The notes under the pieces: model-generated | Databases searched by the model: none | The model's input: only the letters and a program-made list of their open reading frames with translations | Told to the model about the DNA's origin: nothing | In this document: positions 19,501 through 26,116 of the stretch, piece by piece | Layout of the letters: every line of letters starts with the position of its first letter | How positions within the stretch are numbered: the stretch's first letter is position 1 | IMG/VR virus record: IMGVR_UViG_3300028030_000019 | Coordinates: 1 to 47,223 of that record | Length of the DNA: 47,223 nucleotides | Source of the DNA: a virus | Reading direction: 5' to 3' (one strand) | Translations under genes and position numbers: made by a program

Positions 19501-21334
19501 TAAGAGTTCAAAAGCAATACATACATATTCATCTATTAAAGGTATAGGTTCTGTCGATTCTAAGCTAATTACAAAACTTAGAAATAATAAAAAAGAATTT
19601 TATGAATTATTAAATATAGCAAATGAGATAGAAAAAGAAAGTATTAAAAAACTTCACAATGGTAAATATGATAGATTATCTGATAATGAATATATACAAA
19701 ATTCAAATAAAGTAAATTTCGTTAGATATATAAGAGTATCAGATAAAGCTAGTAAAATGAATGCAATAGAGTTTGGTGGAGTACTTATAAAACAAATCAA
19801 AAATCCTTTTAGTGCAAAAGACCCTATATTGATATATTCAGTACCACCACTTAGAGAAAGCTATACTAGAGGTGCTATTGTATATGGTAATAAAAAAGTC
19901 AACAAAAGTTTAGAATCTTTATATTATGAATTGTACAATAAAGCTATGCCTAAGAGATTTAAGACAAATTTAAAATCTGAGGATTATATATATTATACGA
20001 ATAGCAAAAAAAATAAAATTTTTGACCCACTTTCAATAGATGAAAGAAAACAATTTTTGAATCATCAAGATGATATGCAACATGTATATGCAAATACTAT
20101 GGCTAGAAGTTATGAGAAAGAGAAATCAAATGAAGTAAATAGAAAAGTTATTGATATAATAGTGAGATTATCTCTTGAAAGTAGAGATACAATGAGATTA
20201 CAAGCTGATAAAACTGATAACAATGAATGGATAGAGTTATCAGACCCTACTAATGAAAAAAGACTTAATAATAAATTCAATGAAATAGATAGATTATGGT
20301 ATATGTTACCAACTGATACACAAAGATATATAGAAGCAAAATACAATGGTAGAGTATATATAAAGGCAGATGGTAATACTAAAAACATCTTACTTGGTTC
20401 GAGAGATGCTTCTATAGCTAATTTATTAAGAAAATTTCCTAAAGGAAGAAGAATAGTAAAAACTATGGAAGATTGGTGGAAATCTTTAATGGGTATTTGG
20501 AAAAGTACAGTAATCATTAAAATGCCTCATACTTTAGCTCAAAATGCTTTATCTAATATATTTCTAACTGCCTCAAAAGGATATAACTTCTATGAAATAG
20601 TTAAATATCAAAAAGAAGGTATGTTAGCTTTAGAAGATTATATGAGAACCAATGAGCTACTACATCAAGAAGAGTTGAAGAAAAAAATAAATTTACCATA
20701 TGATGCAAAGCTTATCAATGAATTACAAGCTAGATTAGAGAATAATAAAATAAAACCTTTAGCTGATGAAGGATTATTAGCTACTAGAATTGAAGACTTA
20801 ACACTTGGAGATACATTTGACGATATAAAACCTATACAAAAAGCAATAAATACACTTCCAGATGAGGTGGTTAAGCTTGGTTCTCAACTATATCTTACTA
20901 AGGATACTAACTATTTTAAAGCAATGTATAGACTTACACAAGCATCTGATTTTGTAGCTAGATATGCTCAAATAGAATTAGAAAAAAAATATAGTAAAAA
21001 ACCATATACTCAAATATTTAATGAAGTATTAGATGACTTTATTCAATATGATATACCTACAGGTAAAATGGTTAGATGGTTAGACCAAGTAACATTCTTA
21101 CCTTTTATTAAATACTATTTGCATATTCAAAAGGTTATATCAAGATTAGTAGCTTCCAATCCAAAAGCTGTTTTAGGTCTTGAAGCATTTGAGATGAATA
21201 TAGTTAACTTGGCTACTCCATTTGATGATTCTATATTACTTAAGAGTCCACTAGATAAGCTTAGAGACCCATTTGGAAATTTAAATGATATTGTTACCCC
21301 AGAACCAGCTAGATGGTTAGATAGCTTTATTTAA
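10583..21334 (+). CDS. Giant virion RNA polymerase-like polyvalent protein, 3583 residues
   Basis: The length is close to that of N4 vRNAP (about 3500). Domains seen in order are as follows. (1) About 20-105 is a staphylococcal-nuclease-like fold with R43, D48-T49, E51 and R97 matching the catalytic pattern. (2) About 180-470 is an Ala/Gly-rich, partly hydrophobic region. (3) About 835-1100 is a Lys/Glu coiled coil. (4) A single-subunit RNA polymerase core follows: R1484 with NPQSNKLHRF (T/DxxGR region), motif A D1741-SQNSG, motif B R1869-x3-K1873-x7-Y1881 and motif C FDA with D2179. (5) A zinc metallopeptidase motif HELVH lies at 2564-2568, with a candidate third ligand E2635. (6) A long helical C-terminus ends the protein. 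The protein would be packaged, injected, and transcribe the early genes. The nuclease and peptidase may act on host cell or capsid components. Domain functions are inferred from motifs read by eye. Confidence 0.85.
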   Translation: MNYEQMLDNQYLKDTIIRDISIGKLKYIDGDTVVDPLTGVTFRFQGYDTLETQDSNKAQKVGKTTLYNTPLKDMVESGVLTANDLYNNMNGVDNYGRVLVDIPELATASILSGTAVPSNKYDQKNQELYRKYIEKNQDLLGENRLKELDKLREYNLNQTEYNMGIWGRIKNDLKTVGASLGRAGAMSADVVLDATFKALDTFLGTDIGDSTYFNEKKTQEYQYNLFGVNTLNKDFDMKEAVHEFKLGKYGSALLTATAHADELFADSSGDMLMLFTGAGEATAFLKAKGMLEGIKTLAKGNAGLLLHAAGMANNDLEQRAKMNKDGKISVAEALSTFGAEIAVDLLDKTSFETLFKGNGEKIQALKQVIAGLGGSDRATVAKAIGKNLIDIGSKASKGMLEEGISEAIQEYIQILAETLGTDEKGYILPTGDEVTDRVIEAGLSGAGMGIGLSGSIGNISNIYKEAKAGYEEGFNASNKKTTNNNTEPTADNIEPTNETSKQDTNAEHNLDTIVTEKENTTPVEETPIEETQPKIDEIQSNKQEVAPNKQKTQRQQKTISKEHIKKGAEELDKNFDEIVKTFNSIPNIKTPEDRNNFIKKSDNFVNKLLQHFTKEQLSEAIKIRNEIQKKLTENPENEVKMQNGDTLGIGSKEDYTAQDLMDIYSIVDTINNIQTQKKIQENILKNNPITKQSLDANEDNKNNIVKEASRLNIDEINYLLDEAADEDSKQIFEEALEDKKIVEDNNDLKDSFFYGDNSSIGLFDIDKNDEKALKIYKQNKINEYNKASRALNESRANNNKPISILNDNKVIRANNPLDNQYVNNLKKEVDFLNSYKPEPEITPEEKDKKVKEEKDKKQILEERQSVGSIISDIDKTETRQEAKKTLTEGFKKLKKDGTLDKYKQDLLKAYKSKVDTLNEPIAKTKSKKEETEENKARRLEQKLDELDTQLKNIFKVDSKENINKAQQENYKKKEELRIRLKALRNKQKQLHKKRKKLESEIKEARKKKKEEIAKAKEKKLSALKTVINKIKNTTEAVIEKIKALLSDVDKEQKKVKALIEEIQKEIKPLTEKQNKAKKIKEKKKLLLEEYKRRLQKTGKLTDKVISQIKYIDKGFYKFIKELNLPKGIQLNSLDAIEKIIKLSRPIDGYNGSDFSSKEKEINYFNKIVKPLVIEVRDLIGRISDRGEIFKRVFNTEDALKYNELLKGLDEELLTNLVTAVTIDSMMNYGGLMAQINSDEEIADFLGLTSSKEVTSVMRQKFGYGKLRTTIVANMQNMINEYIYLKSLEPMAKEKFGTAIALLATHVMKESKITGIEEVKIHVSELNKYRTTPYNSNEAKSVNILRAKQNIFFGNKHSIRGKGKSIVNKVFSIKEKRERTEPLPRHKNKAIDKLQHTPRQIKQEIIDLYNELGEEKFRDFFRDILGYNTRVTDNYKSHKVHISRVASIKGKNLQIDDSIDGLIAAIEQVGNKLIYFKYEKKSEHRLHLMAELINPQSNKLHRFTTHAVNSKRTVDIKDDDKMLIWKSAILDGLGIKWKNEDDIELGFEALFKDSNLLAYLTDDITMLLNNEVNKLIPDNTKSIFDLSKKNIESIIQNKDPKLAKKIYKRLKQLKPKDKETLNEFEIILTQLQDVKQPNRIKKDNSDLLEFIQKIFPNKYTNEQILQIASFEAALRRMNAITAYYRNYKTESSIDNYSSSLLLKSLVQNYGEESHALTALIELKKYYNKTGDTFETALEKETDSQNSGSTLQSIFYFNPLNPDSIRMLHKGGIFTNSTDVTKSSEYDGLDNYEESTQNFNKNIIDENNEYEHNRPPEPPQTRHGEKLTIGANNAYVAKVSRYNLYNNFFLPLLGAWAKVSTLTPEYLAEGRKFFKHAIIAKGYTAGDKSIQVNKFDETIDAFYSLLEDITSKPTEYNIQKVLTLINALQYYNQDQDGNLLKLKDRNGKDIDPIFWGEEHKNINALIEVLNKLNKLQQIEKPDLKVKREILKLKEKISYFEFNEKQLNMLLNNYRKTMGKVVTDSINKVLKPLSFGTKLIQKLSNMHNKLFLDNFFNELDKIAEKQDYITKENMADVTNQLVQKGIAPVIRAYDDSIAELMKRGFNEQIDNIINKKQYEVKVGTAHKNDSRLELSTQTIGVSSWVDIGVRSPALTTLMADASVMSNIIKSTDMKNMGLYIFDAILSANGGAKKYNNEIKSLIDSSYSPILATIKSIKKAFKDFEWNKENINKVLNNLIRDENETKPYRQWTIARLMMFYKEISKKIKDKEQIDAYMLNAVSSVIIDERGEIKFDGVPIDFFTELYNLNRTNLKQSITSIDHNIGINDQVEIGENRNSQLNINEYKTLYNKYKNKTYSELSTDESLEKLRNDIDNYISNEDMRNIDLYKSISKNNSNIQIVINQMKEVMSAIEKLGDKLDNMLDREIMTYLKEKNININQINQNLLRQHLVQIREAKKQAKEISKKSLDTEEQFIPKHKITVTKDNLMNVYDTIDNLSNDELDETFGSQLKTLLETLVVPIIEKVAVSIGKTNNMSFGEAVGSHIANIAISTKRSKGLFISAQEVYAHELVHNVTDNALKHMNVFTYQILDIMKDIKKKHGNKLYTLFLNPDMKHTKADIKLAKQMANHVFGGYGNLSEFIAYALTNKNFRNNLSGIKSIDIHFDKSSWFSRISSLFQIAIEKLKQLLTTGKIDSNIQNKIETLVRNSVGISIYNNNKAISSFLSGINVMMNFYNNNIYPTLNSISNKYTRYMFLQRINFIRKNLAIIARIANAIKKPAKEIRKELLHGDIKTISLVLLTIGLQKVPFSKDFGIKALIKMINYGEAISKYIKSKKNIFTDELVTLYENVTKTAKDTSTIVSVIRRSIKAIDVEREMLRTNTHDMIKERIENMHLSDNEKEVLNDMFVKHKIYRIIDFFSIEEIIDILSTPTKFATIYKKQIHRKALPHVEKLIKFRQNQLRDAIFRNPFIIASRFDYKSSKAIHTYSSIKGIGSVDSKLITKLRNNKKEFYELLNIANEIEKESIKKLHNGKYDRLSDNEYIQNSNKVNFVRYIRVSDKASKMNAIEFGGVLIKQIKNPFSAKDPILIYSVPPLRESYTRGAIVYGNKKVNKSLESLYYELYNKAMPKRFKTNLKSEDYIYYTNSKKNKIFDPLSIDERKQFLNHQDDMQHVYANTMARSYEKEKSNEVNRKVIDIIVRLSLESRDTMRLQADKTDNNEWIELSDPTNEKRLNNKFNEIDRLWYMLPTDTQRYIEAKYNGRVYIKADGNTKNILLGSRDASIANLLRKFPKGRRIVKTMEDWWKSLMGIWKSTVIIKMPHTLAQNALSNIFLTASKGYNFYEIVKYQKEGMLALEDYMRTNELLHQEELKKKINLPYDAKLINELQARLENNKIKPLADEGLLATRIEDLTLGDTFDDIKPIQKAINTLPDEVVKLGSQLYLTKDTNYFKAMYRLTQASDFVARYAQIELEKKYSKKPYTQIFNEVLDDFIQYDIPTGKMVRWLDQVTFLPFIKYYLHIQKVISRLVASNPKAVLGLEAFEMNIVNLATPFDDSILLKSPLDKLRDPFGNLNDIVTPEPARWLDSFI

Positions 21335-21343
21335 AATATTTTA

Positions 21344-21352
21344 TGCTATAAT
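21344..21352 (+). promoter_or_regulatory. Extended -10 promoter of an intergenic RNA
   Basis: TGCTATAAT lies 10 nt after the stop of the giant gene on the plus strand. The next gene on this strand is absent, because the neighbour at 21474 is convergent. The expected start of transcription at about 21359 is the first base of a paired strand, as for the cassette leader RNAs. Confidence 0.6.
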
Positions 21353-21358
21353 TTCTTT

Positions 21359-21462
21359 GCATTTAAGAGAAACCCCATTCTCAATAATATAAAAGTATCT
21401 TAAATGTTCTTTTTCAGTTTTGCAATATCCTCCTAATAAGTTTTTTCCATAAACTGAAAAAG
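21359..21462 (+). ncRNA. Candidate small RNA at a convergent gene junction
   Basis: A 10-bp stem pairs 21359-21368 with 21398-21407, with an inner 5-bp hairpin starting GAGAA near 21367 and ending TTCTC near 21382. A 12-bp perfect stem pairs 21409-21420 with 21451-21462 across a 30-nt loop. The RNA would be about 105 nt and starts right at its promoter. The last stem may act as terminator for the giant gene, and in the other direction for the gene at 21474. No open frame is present. Confidence 0.5.
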
Positions 21463-21473
21463 ATATTTTATAG

Positions 21474-21788
21474 TTAACCATATTTCTTTAGAACTTTACT
21501 TATATAAGCAGCTGATTTACCTACTTTATAACCAATCTCAACATTAGTATAAACTTTTCTACCAAATTCGTTTTTCATTGAAGCAAGTTCAACAATTTTA
21601 GAAATAAGTTTTTTTTGCTCTTCATCTCTAATATCTTTGATTTTCTCCTTTAGCTCATCTATCTGGTTCTCATACTCTTTAATTTGCTCTTTTGCTGTTA
21701 ACTCTTTTGTTGGAGTACTATCTGTTGTTATTCTTCCAATTTTATCAATCTCTTCTTGTGTATAAGTTTCTGTTAATTTACTTTCCAT
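21474..21788 (-). CDS. Small coiled-coil protein with C-terminal HTH-like segment
   Basis: This 104-residue protein has a Thr/Glu-rich start, then a charged helix (about 33-75), and ends with a segment (about 78-104, YTNVEIGYKVGKSAAYISKVL) that resembles a resolvase/Xre-type helix-turn-helix. That suggests DNA binding and dimerisation through the coiled coil. It is the last gene of the minus-strand replication operon. Its start overlaps the end of the 58-residue ORF, and its ribosome binding site AAAGGA lies inside that ORF. It might be a regulator of the replication genes; no family is recognised. Confidence 0.7.
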   Translation of the reverse strand: MESKLTETYTQEEIDKIGRITTDSTPTKELTAKEQIKEYENQIDELKEKIKDIRDEEQKKLISKIVELASMKNEFGRKVYTNVEIGYKVGKSAAYISKVLKKYG

Positions 21789-21954
21789 TTTTTATTCCTT
21801 TTTTTAAATTATTTATTTCTTTTAGATACTTTCTTTTTTGTTCTTTATTATCTGTTTGATTAACTTTATCTCTTAACTTATTTATTTCACTCCATATCTG
21901 ATGTTCTCTGCGTCTTGGAGTATCCTTATACTCTTTTATTATATGTTGCATCAT
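21778..21954 (-). CDS. 58-residue basic helical protein
   Basis: This frame starts MMQHIIKEYKDTPRRREHQI and ends LKKGIKNGK. It is highly charged and entirely helical in character. Its ATG overlaps the stop of the RepA-like helicase gene (ATGATG), and its 3' end overlaps the next gene, so it fills the gap exactly between two coupled genes. That packing is the main reason to accept it despite its length. Function is unknown; it could be a helicase-loader-like accessory or a DNA-binding peptide, but nothing in it proves that. Confidence 0.65.
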   Translation of the reverse strand: MMQHIIKEYKDTPRRREHQIWSEINKLRDKVNQTDNKEQKRKYLKEINNLKKGIKNGK

Positions 21955-23315
21955 TTACTTATCCTTTTATATAATGTTTTTCTACCTTGTGTTTCTTTTA
22001 TTGTTCTCTCCTCTTTAATTAACTCATTTAATGCTTTTTTGATATTATCTCTGGCATATCTTTTAGAGTAATTAGTCATCTCTTTAACATCTTTTTTAAG
22101 ATATATTTTGTCTCTAATCTCTTGTGTAGATAACTTTTTTTCTAATATTTTCTCTATGTCATTTTTTAACTCCTTTATACTTATTTCTCTATTATTAGAG
22201 ATTATAGTTTCTTCTATTAAATCATCATTGGTAGCTTTGCTCAAATCAATATCTTTATCAATCGGCTTTAAATCAAGCTTATATGAATTTATATTGATAT
22301 AGCTCTCTGTTCCATAATCTTTTAAAAATTCTAACTTAATGTTATACTTTTCGAGTATTGGTGTCATATTCCTTGAACAGAATGAAGCAGATAGATAATC
22401 TGCATCAGATATTGACAAATCTGAATTAGAACCAAGCATGAAAACTATATGCTTTAGAAAATTATATTTTACATAAGAATATCCATTTATCTTTAGTTTA
22501 CTTATTACACCAATAACTATTTTTTCTAATACTTTCTCTTTGTGGTACATAATGTTATCCTCATTTATTAAACTCTCTTCATATACTTTAAATTCTAAGT
22601 TAGTAATACCTACTATTTTAGTATAATATGAGAGTGGTTTATTAGCAAAATTAGCTTCGCTATCTTTAGTTATTGATACAATTCTATTTTGGTTCATATC
22701 GACTTGTATCAATAGCTCTTGACCAAATATGCTTCTAAGGCTTGACATACCTCTAGCACCTAATTGCTCGTTTTTACCTGTATGAGCCAATAAAACAGTC
22801 GTAAAGAGATTATTTTTAGTTATATTTTCTTCTAAATCATCTATTACAGTTCCTACTTTTCTTTGATTACTTTCATATCCACTAATAATTTTAGCCCAAT
22901 TATCTATAATGAGATATGTTTTCTCTTTTTTTTCTTTTTGCTTTAAAGCTACAAGGAAAATAAAATCTAAAAAAGAAGTTTTTTTTCTTCTTTTATCTTC
23001 ATTTCTCCAATCATAGTAATTTAAATGATATGCTAAGCATTTCTTTTTATCTATTAAATCTTTAAATAATTCCGAAAATCTTGCAGATTGATTACCTGAT
23101 TTAGCATCAGCATTTATGTATATCAATGTAATATTCCGTTTTATACAGTATGATACACCCTGTGCAACTGCTAAAGATGTCTTACCAGAACCATCTCTTC
23201 CTATTATTAATTCAGAGTACGATTCCTGTATAAAACATGTATAATCATATATATTACTTGTTTTCTTAGATAAAGATAAATTATTTATTCTAATTAACTG
23301 CTCATCTATTAACAT
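21951..23315 (-). CDS. RepA-like RecA-fold helicase (AAA_25 type)
   Basis: This 454-residue ATPase has Walker A GRDGSGKT (39-46), Walker B YLIIDNW (134-140, D138), and a following VLLAHTGKNEQLGARG sensor region. These match RSF1010 RepA-type hexameric helicases found in phages and plasmids. Residues about 260-454 form a separate C-terminal region with a winged-helix-like end, perhaps for DNA or partner contact. It probably unwinds DNA at the phage fork with the AEP primase encoded at 29890. The promoter with -10 at 23345-23350 lies just upstream. The start has AAAGGA 8 nt before the ATG. Confidence 0.85.
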   Translation of the reverse strand: MLIDEQLIRINNLSLSKKTSNIYDYTCFIQESYSELIIGRDGSGKTSLAVAQGVSYCIKRNITLIYINADAKSGNQSARFSELFKDLIDKKKCLAYHLNYYDWRNEDKRRKKTSFLDFIFLVALKQKEKKEKTYLIIDNWAKIISGYESNQRKVGTVIDDLEENITKNNLFTTVLLAHTGKNEQLGARGMSSLRSIFGQELLIQVDMNQNRIVSITKDSEANFANKPLSYYTKIVGITNLEFKVYEESLINEDNIMYHKEKVLEKIVIGVISKLKINGYSYVKYNFLKHIVFMLGSNSDLSISDADYLSASFCSRNMTPILEKYNIKLEFLKDYGTESYININSYKLDLKPIDKDIDLSKATNDDLIEETIISNNREISIKELKNDIEKILEKKLSTQEIRDKIYLKKDVKEMTNYSKRYARDNIKKALNELIKEERTIKETQGRKTLYKRISK

Positions 23316-23344
23316 TTTTTAATCCTTTTTGTATATATTCATGT

Positions 23345-23350
23345 ATTATA
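23345..23350 (-). promoter_or_regulatory. Promoter -10 for the helicase operon
   Basis: The minus strand reads TATGTATAAT with the hexamer TATAAT at this site, 30 nt upstream of the helicase start. The region around it (23337-23485) is crowded with ATGTATA/TATACAT half-sites, which may be operators. Confidence 0.5.
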
Positions 23351-23435
23351 CATACATTTTACTTAAATAAAAATTAAATATATACTACCTTGTGTATTCT
23401 GAACCCCTTAGAACCTATGTATATTATGTATAACC

Positions 23436-23469
23436 TGTATATTACTTTTTACATATTTTGTAATATACA
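23436..23469. other. Inverted repeat in the thyX-helicase intergenic region
   Basis: TGTATATTAC pairs with GTAATATACA across 14 nt. It sits in the 220-bp non-coding region 23316..23525, which otherwise holds repeated TATACAT-type half-sites and an AC dinucleotide tract at 23506-23514. This could be a regulator-binding site for the helicase promoter. Confidence 0.45.
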
Positions 23470-23525
23470 ATTATACATGTTATACAGGGGTTTTGTAAGC
23501 GTATGCACACACACACTATACCCAT

Positions 23526-23542
23526 GTGGTAAAATTTACCAC
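23526..23542. terminator. Palindrome at the end of thyX
   Basis: GTGGTAAA pairs with TTTACCAC around a single central base. The TAA stop codon of thyX lies inside it. It is the probable transcription or processing end of the thyX operon. Confidence 0.5.
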
Positions 23543-25311
23543 TTAATCAATTCTCGCATGTTTTCTGCTAATAGTCTAATCTCTTGTTGAGCATGTTTAT
23601 CTATTCTCAGCTTGAAGAAATTATCTAGTTGACTTTTATTCCATGCACTCCATATAGTTGTATAGAGACTTTGTGGTAACACAGCTCTAGCTCTTTCAGG
23701 TTTCATACCTTGTTTAACCAACTTATTGTATGCTAATACAAGATTATCGTTCAAATCTTCCATACTATCATCTGGTTCATAAAACTCAAAAGGTATTTTA
23801 GAACCACTCACAAACCTTCTACTATTATGAACGACAATACCATTAGCTACATAATTTTGGTCTTTATGAGCTACTTCAATATCATAAGTATCAACAATAC
23901 CAACTTCTTTTATTGAAATAACCATACCATATTTAATAGTTTGTTTTGTTATTTTATACTCTTCAATACTTTTAGATTTATGACATTTTTTACATAATAT
24001 TTGCATATTATCTTCATCAAATGCTAATTTTGGATATAAAGATACTGATTTAATATGGTCTAATTCTAATTCTTTAGTAGAACCACAATAGTTACATTTA
24101 TGATTATATTTATCAAGTATTTTTGTTCTCCTAAATTCTGCTTCCCAATAACTTGATGCTCTTTTCCTCCAACCTCCTTTTGTAGTTCCTAGAGGTTTTG
24201 ATAATTTTTTTGAAATCATTTGTCTTGTATTATCTGAATGTATTCGACCAAAACAATGACTATTTTTACCTTTTATACCTTTATTCCATACATCATAACA
24301 AGAAGAAGCTTCTTTTTGTGTATATTGGATATTATGCTTTCTTAGCCATGTTCTTATTGTATTATAATTTAAGCCTTCAATTTTAACCCAATCTTTTAAC
24401 CCAATACCTTTTTCTAAGTAATATTCTTTTTTTTCTTTTAACCACTCTTTATTTTTATATAATTTTTGACCATTAATAGCTAAAAAATCTCCTTGTTTTA
24501 TATCTTTTAATTTTTTCCAACCATTTATAGTTAAAAATTTATGATTTTTGCTCGTTTCTATTTCATAAAATTTACCATTAGTTCCATATTGAATTTTTAT
24601 TTTAAATACTTTTTTCTTTCCTGTATAAAATACTTCATTTATTGGAACATATATGAAGCGATTTAAATCAAAATCATAAGTTTTTATTTTTGGTAATCTA
24701 TTATTAAAATGGTTTTTATATTTATATTGTTGATTATATAAATCTTCTATTTTTCTTTTACCTTTTGATGTTGTTATTAAACTATTACCAGATATACATA
24801 ACTCTTGAAAGTTTACTCTATGCCTTTGAGTCTGTCTAGCTACAAAGATAGGTATCTTCATTTTAAATACAAAAAAATTATCTTTTATCACTTGTATTTC
24901 ATTTGGTTCAGAATAATAATTATTTAGTGTATTGTCTAATCCAACATCATATATTAATGCTCTAAGATTAGTAAGCAGATATTTACTATCATCTATTAGT
25001 TCACCATATTTTATAATATGAGCTACATAGGAATAGTTAATGTCTATCTTGCTGTTAACAATATGTTCTATTTGGCTCATATTTAAACATATAGGGCAAA
25101 ACTCAAAGCTACTAGATGGTAACATGCTTGACTCTTTAGAAAGCCTTTTAAATAGCTTTTCTGGCTTTGTAGCTTCATCTTTACCAACACAAATAGATGC
25201 TACTTTTGTTATAGCATTTATTCTTGATTGGTTATCTACGTTGGCTCTACTAAAATCATATAATTCAACAAACCCAATTCCATCATCATATAAATATCTT
25301 CTGTTACTCAT
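23536..25311 (-). CDS. thyX: Flavin-dependent thymidylate synthase ThyX with in-frame intein
   Basis: The host protein is two exteins (residues 1-171 and 497-591, 266 residues when joined, a normal ThyX length). ThyX makes dTMP from dUMP using FAD. The signature starts RQTQRHRVNFQEL and continues after the intein as SRRFVSGS. Once spliced it reads RHR-x6-S, one residue shorter than the classical RHR-x7-S. The intein sits inside this active-site motif, so the enzyme should be inactive until splicing. The gene is overlapped at its start by a 43-residue membrane ORF. ThyX beside NrdB shows that the phage supports dNTP supply. Confidence 0.92.
   Translation of the reverse strand: MSNRRYLYDDGIGFVELYDFSRANVDNQSRINAITKVASICVGKDEATKPEKLFKRLSKESSMLPSSSFEFCPICLNMSQIEHIVNSKIDINYSYVAHIIKYGELIDDSKYLLTNLRALIYDVGLDNTLNNYYSEPNEIQVIKDNFFVFKMKIPIFVARQTQRHRVNFQELCISGNSLITTSKGKRKIEDLYNQQYKYKNHFNNRLPKIKTYDFDLNRFIYVPINEVFYTGKKKVFKIKIQYGTNGKFYEIETSKNHKFLTINGWKKLKDIKQGDFLAINGQKLYKNKEWLKEKKEYYLEKGIGLKDWVKIEGLNYNTIRTWLRKHNIQYTQKEASSCYDVWNKGIKGKNSHCFGRIHSDNTRQMISKKLSKPLGTTKGGWRKRASSYWEAEFRRTKILDKYNHKCNYCGSTKELELDHIKSVSLYPKLAFDEDNMQILCKKCHKSKSIEEYKITKQTIKYGMVISIKEVGIVDTYDIEVAHKDQNYVANGIVVHNSRRFVSGSKIPFEFYEPDDSMEDLNDNLVLAYNKLVKQGMKPERARAVLPQSLYTTIWSAWNKSQLDNFFKLRIDKHAQQEIRLLAENMRELIKW
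23824..24798 (-). mobile_element. Intein with HNH homing endonuclease in thyX
   Basis: The insert is 325 residues. It begins with Cys172 in CISGNSLITTSKG (block A) and ends in VVHN before Ser (blocks F and G: YDIEVAHKDQNYVANGIVVHN overall). These are the residues needed for protein splicing, with Ser as +1 nucleophile. Between the splicing halves lies an HNH nuclease: CNYCG, then LDH, then ILCKKCH, giving the zinc-ribbon Cys pairs and the central His. All key residues are present, so both splicing and homing may be active. A plain HNH group of this kind is less usual in inteins than LAGLIDADG. Confidence 0.92.
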
Positions 25312-25435
25312 TTTCTTCCTCCATTAAAATAAAATATATTAATATTCCTAATATTGTAGGTATTGGGAAACTAAATAAAAGAATAAAAAATATAAATGCT
25401 CCTATACCACCAAGTACTGCTTTAAGTTGTTTCAT
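25304..25435 (-). CDS. 43-residue two-helix membrane protein
   Basis: This frame starts MKQLKAVLGGIGAFIFFILL and ends FILMEEENE. It has two hydrophobic helices separated by a Pro pair, and an acidic C-terminus. Its ATG overlaps the stop of the GIY-YIG gene (ATGA), and its stop lies in the start region of thyX, so it fits the operon exactly. A small two-helix protein with a charged tail could be a holin or another inner-membrane micro-protein, but it lies far from the endolysin at 38200. Confidence 0.65.
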   Translation of the reverse strand: MKQLKAVLGGIGAFIFFILLFSFPIPTILGILIYFILMEEENE

Positions 25436-25893
25436 TTTAATAACTCCTTTACACCCTTGTCATAGTAAAACCTACTAAGAATATTTGAGTTTCTATATTC
25501 ATCTTTAAATAGAGCATCTCTTTTAAATAGCTCCATAGCTTCAAGATATGTAGCCTCTTTTGATGTTTTACAAAGATAGAGTACTTTTCTATAGGTTAGT
25601 TCATTATTATCAAAATTTGCCTTATTAAATGAGCCTATATAGTTTTTCCATCTTGTCTCTTTTCTAATAATCTCTTTAGTTGGTTTTTTAGAACCACCAT
25701 GATATTGATAACCCACATGTGATGCTCTCCTTAATCCACTTTTTAGTGGAGGGAGTTTTATTTGCCTAACAAGTTTCTTTTTACCAATATATTTTGTACC
25801 ATCTTTAAATGTTATTTCATATACGAAATATTTAATATCAATAGGCACTTTATTAAAAACTTTACATTTATATATCCAATCAATCATTTTCAT
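25432..25893 (-). CDS. GIY-YIG-like nuclease, Seg-type homing endonuclease
   Basis: This 153-residue protein contains FVYEITFKDGTKYIGKK (about 23-39), a GIY-YIG variant. Conserved basic residues, a HVGYQYHGGS loop and a late Glu (EATYLEAMELF, about 115-125) follow. The pattern matches small phage proteins annotated as Seg-like homing endonucleases. It lies beside the intein-carrying thyX but is a separate gene. It may be a free-standing homing nuclease or a repair/host-DNA nuclease. Overlaps on both sides show co-translation. Confidence 0.7.
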   Translation of the reverse strand: MKMIDWIYKCKVFNKVPIDIKYFVYEITFKDGTKYIGKKKLVRQIKLPPLKSGLRRASHVGYQYHGGSKKPTKEIIRKETRWKNYIGSFNKANFDNNELTYRKVLYLCKTSKEATYLEAMELFKRDALFKDEYRNSNILSRFYYDKGVKELLK

Positions 25894-26116
25894 CTACCTC
25901 TATTCTATATAAACTCTTACCTATAGGTATTAGAGTTAAATCAGCTGATTCAAATAATCCTTGACTATTTTTACACATAAAACCATGTGCAAATTTATCA
26001 CTATAAAAATATGCACATTTAGGTGCATAAATATATATATCTGGGTTATTAATTAGAGTTGTGAGTAAATCTACTCTAGTAAGTTCTACCTGTTTCACTG
26101 TTTCTAAGCCATTCAT
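25880..26116 (-). CDS. Hypothetical protein, 78 residues
   Basis: I do not recognise this protein. It is mixed alpha/beta with an aromatic-rich centre (YIYAPKCAYFYSDKFAHGF) and no clear membrane segment. It overlaps the 68-residue ORF upstream by 41 nt and the GIY-YIG gene downstream by 14 nt. The chain of overlaps in one direction supports it as a real gene. Confidence 0.6.
   Translation of the reverse strand: MNGLETVKQVELTRVDLLTTLINNPDIYIYAPKCAYFYSDKFAHGFMCKNSQGLFESADLTLIPIGKSLYRIEVDEND

Noticed and set aside
11356-20517. Many minus-strand ORFs of 60-200 residues opposite the giant gene
   Set aside because: All are antisense shadows of the continuous 3583-codon gene, rich in Ser, Phe, Leu and Ile as expected for the complement of Lys/Asn/Glu codons.
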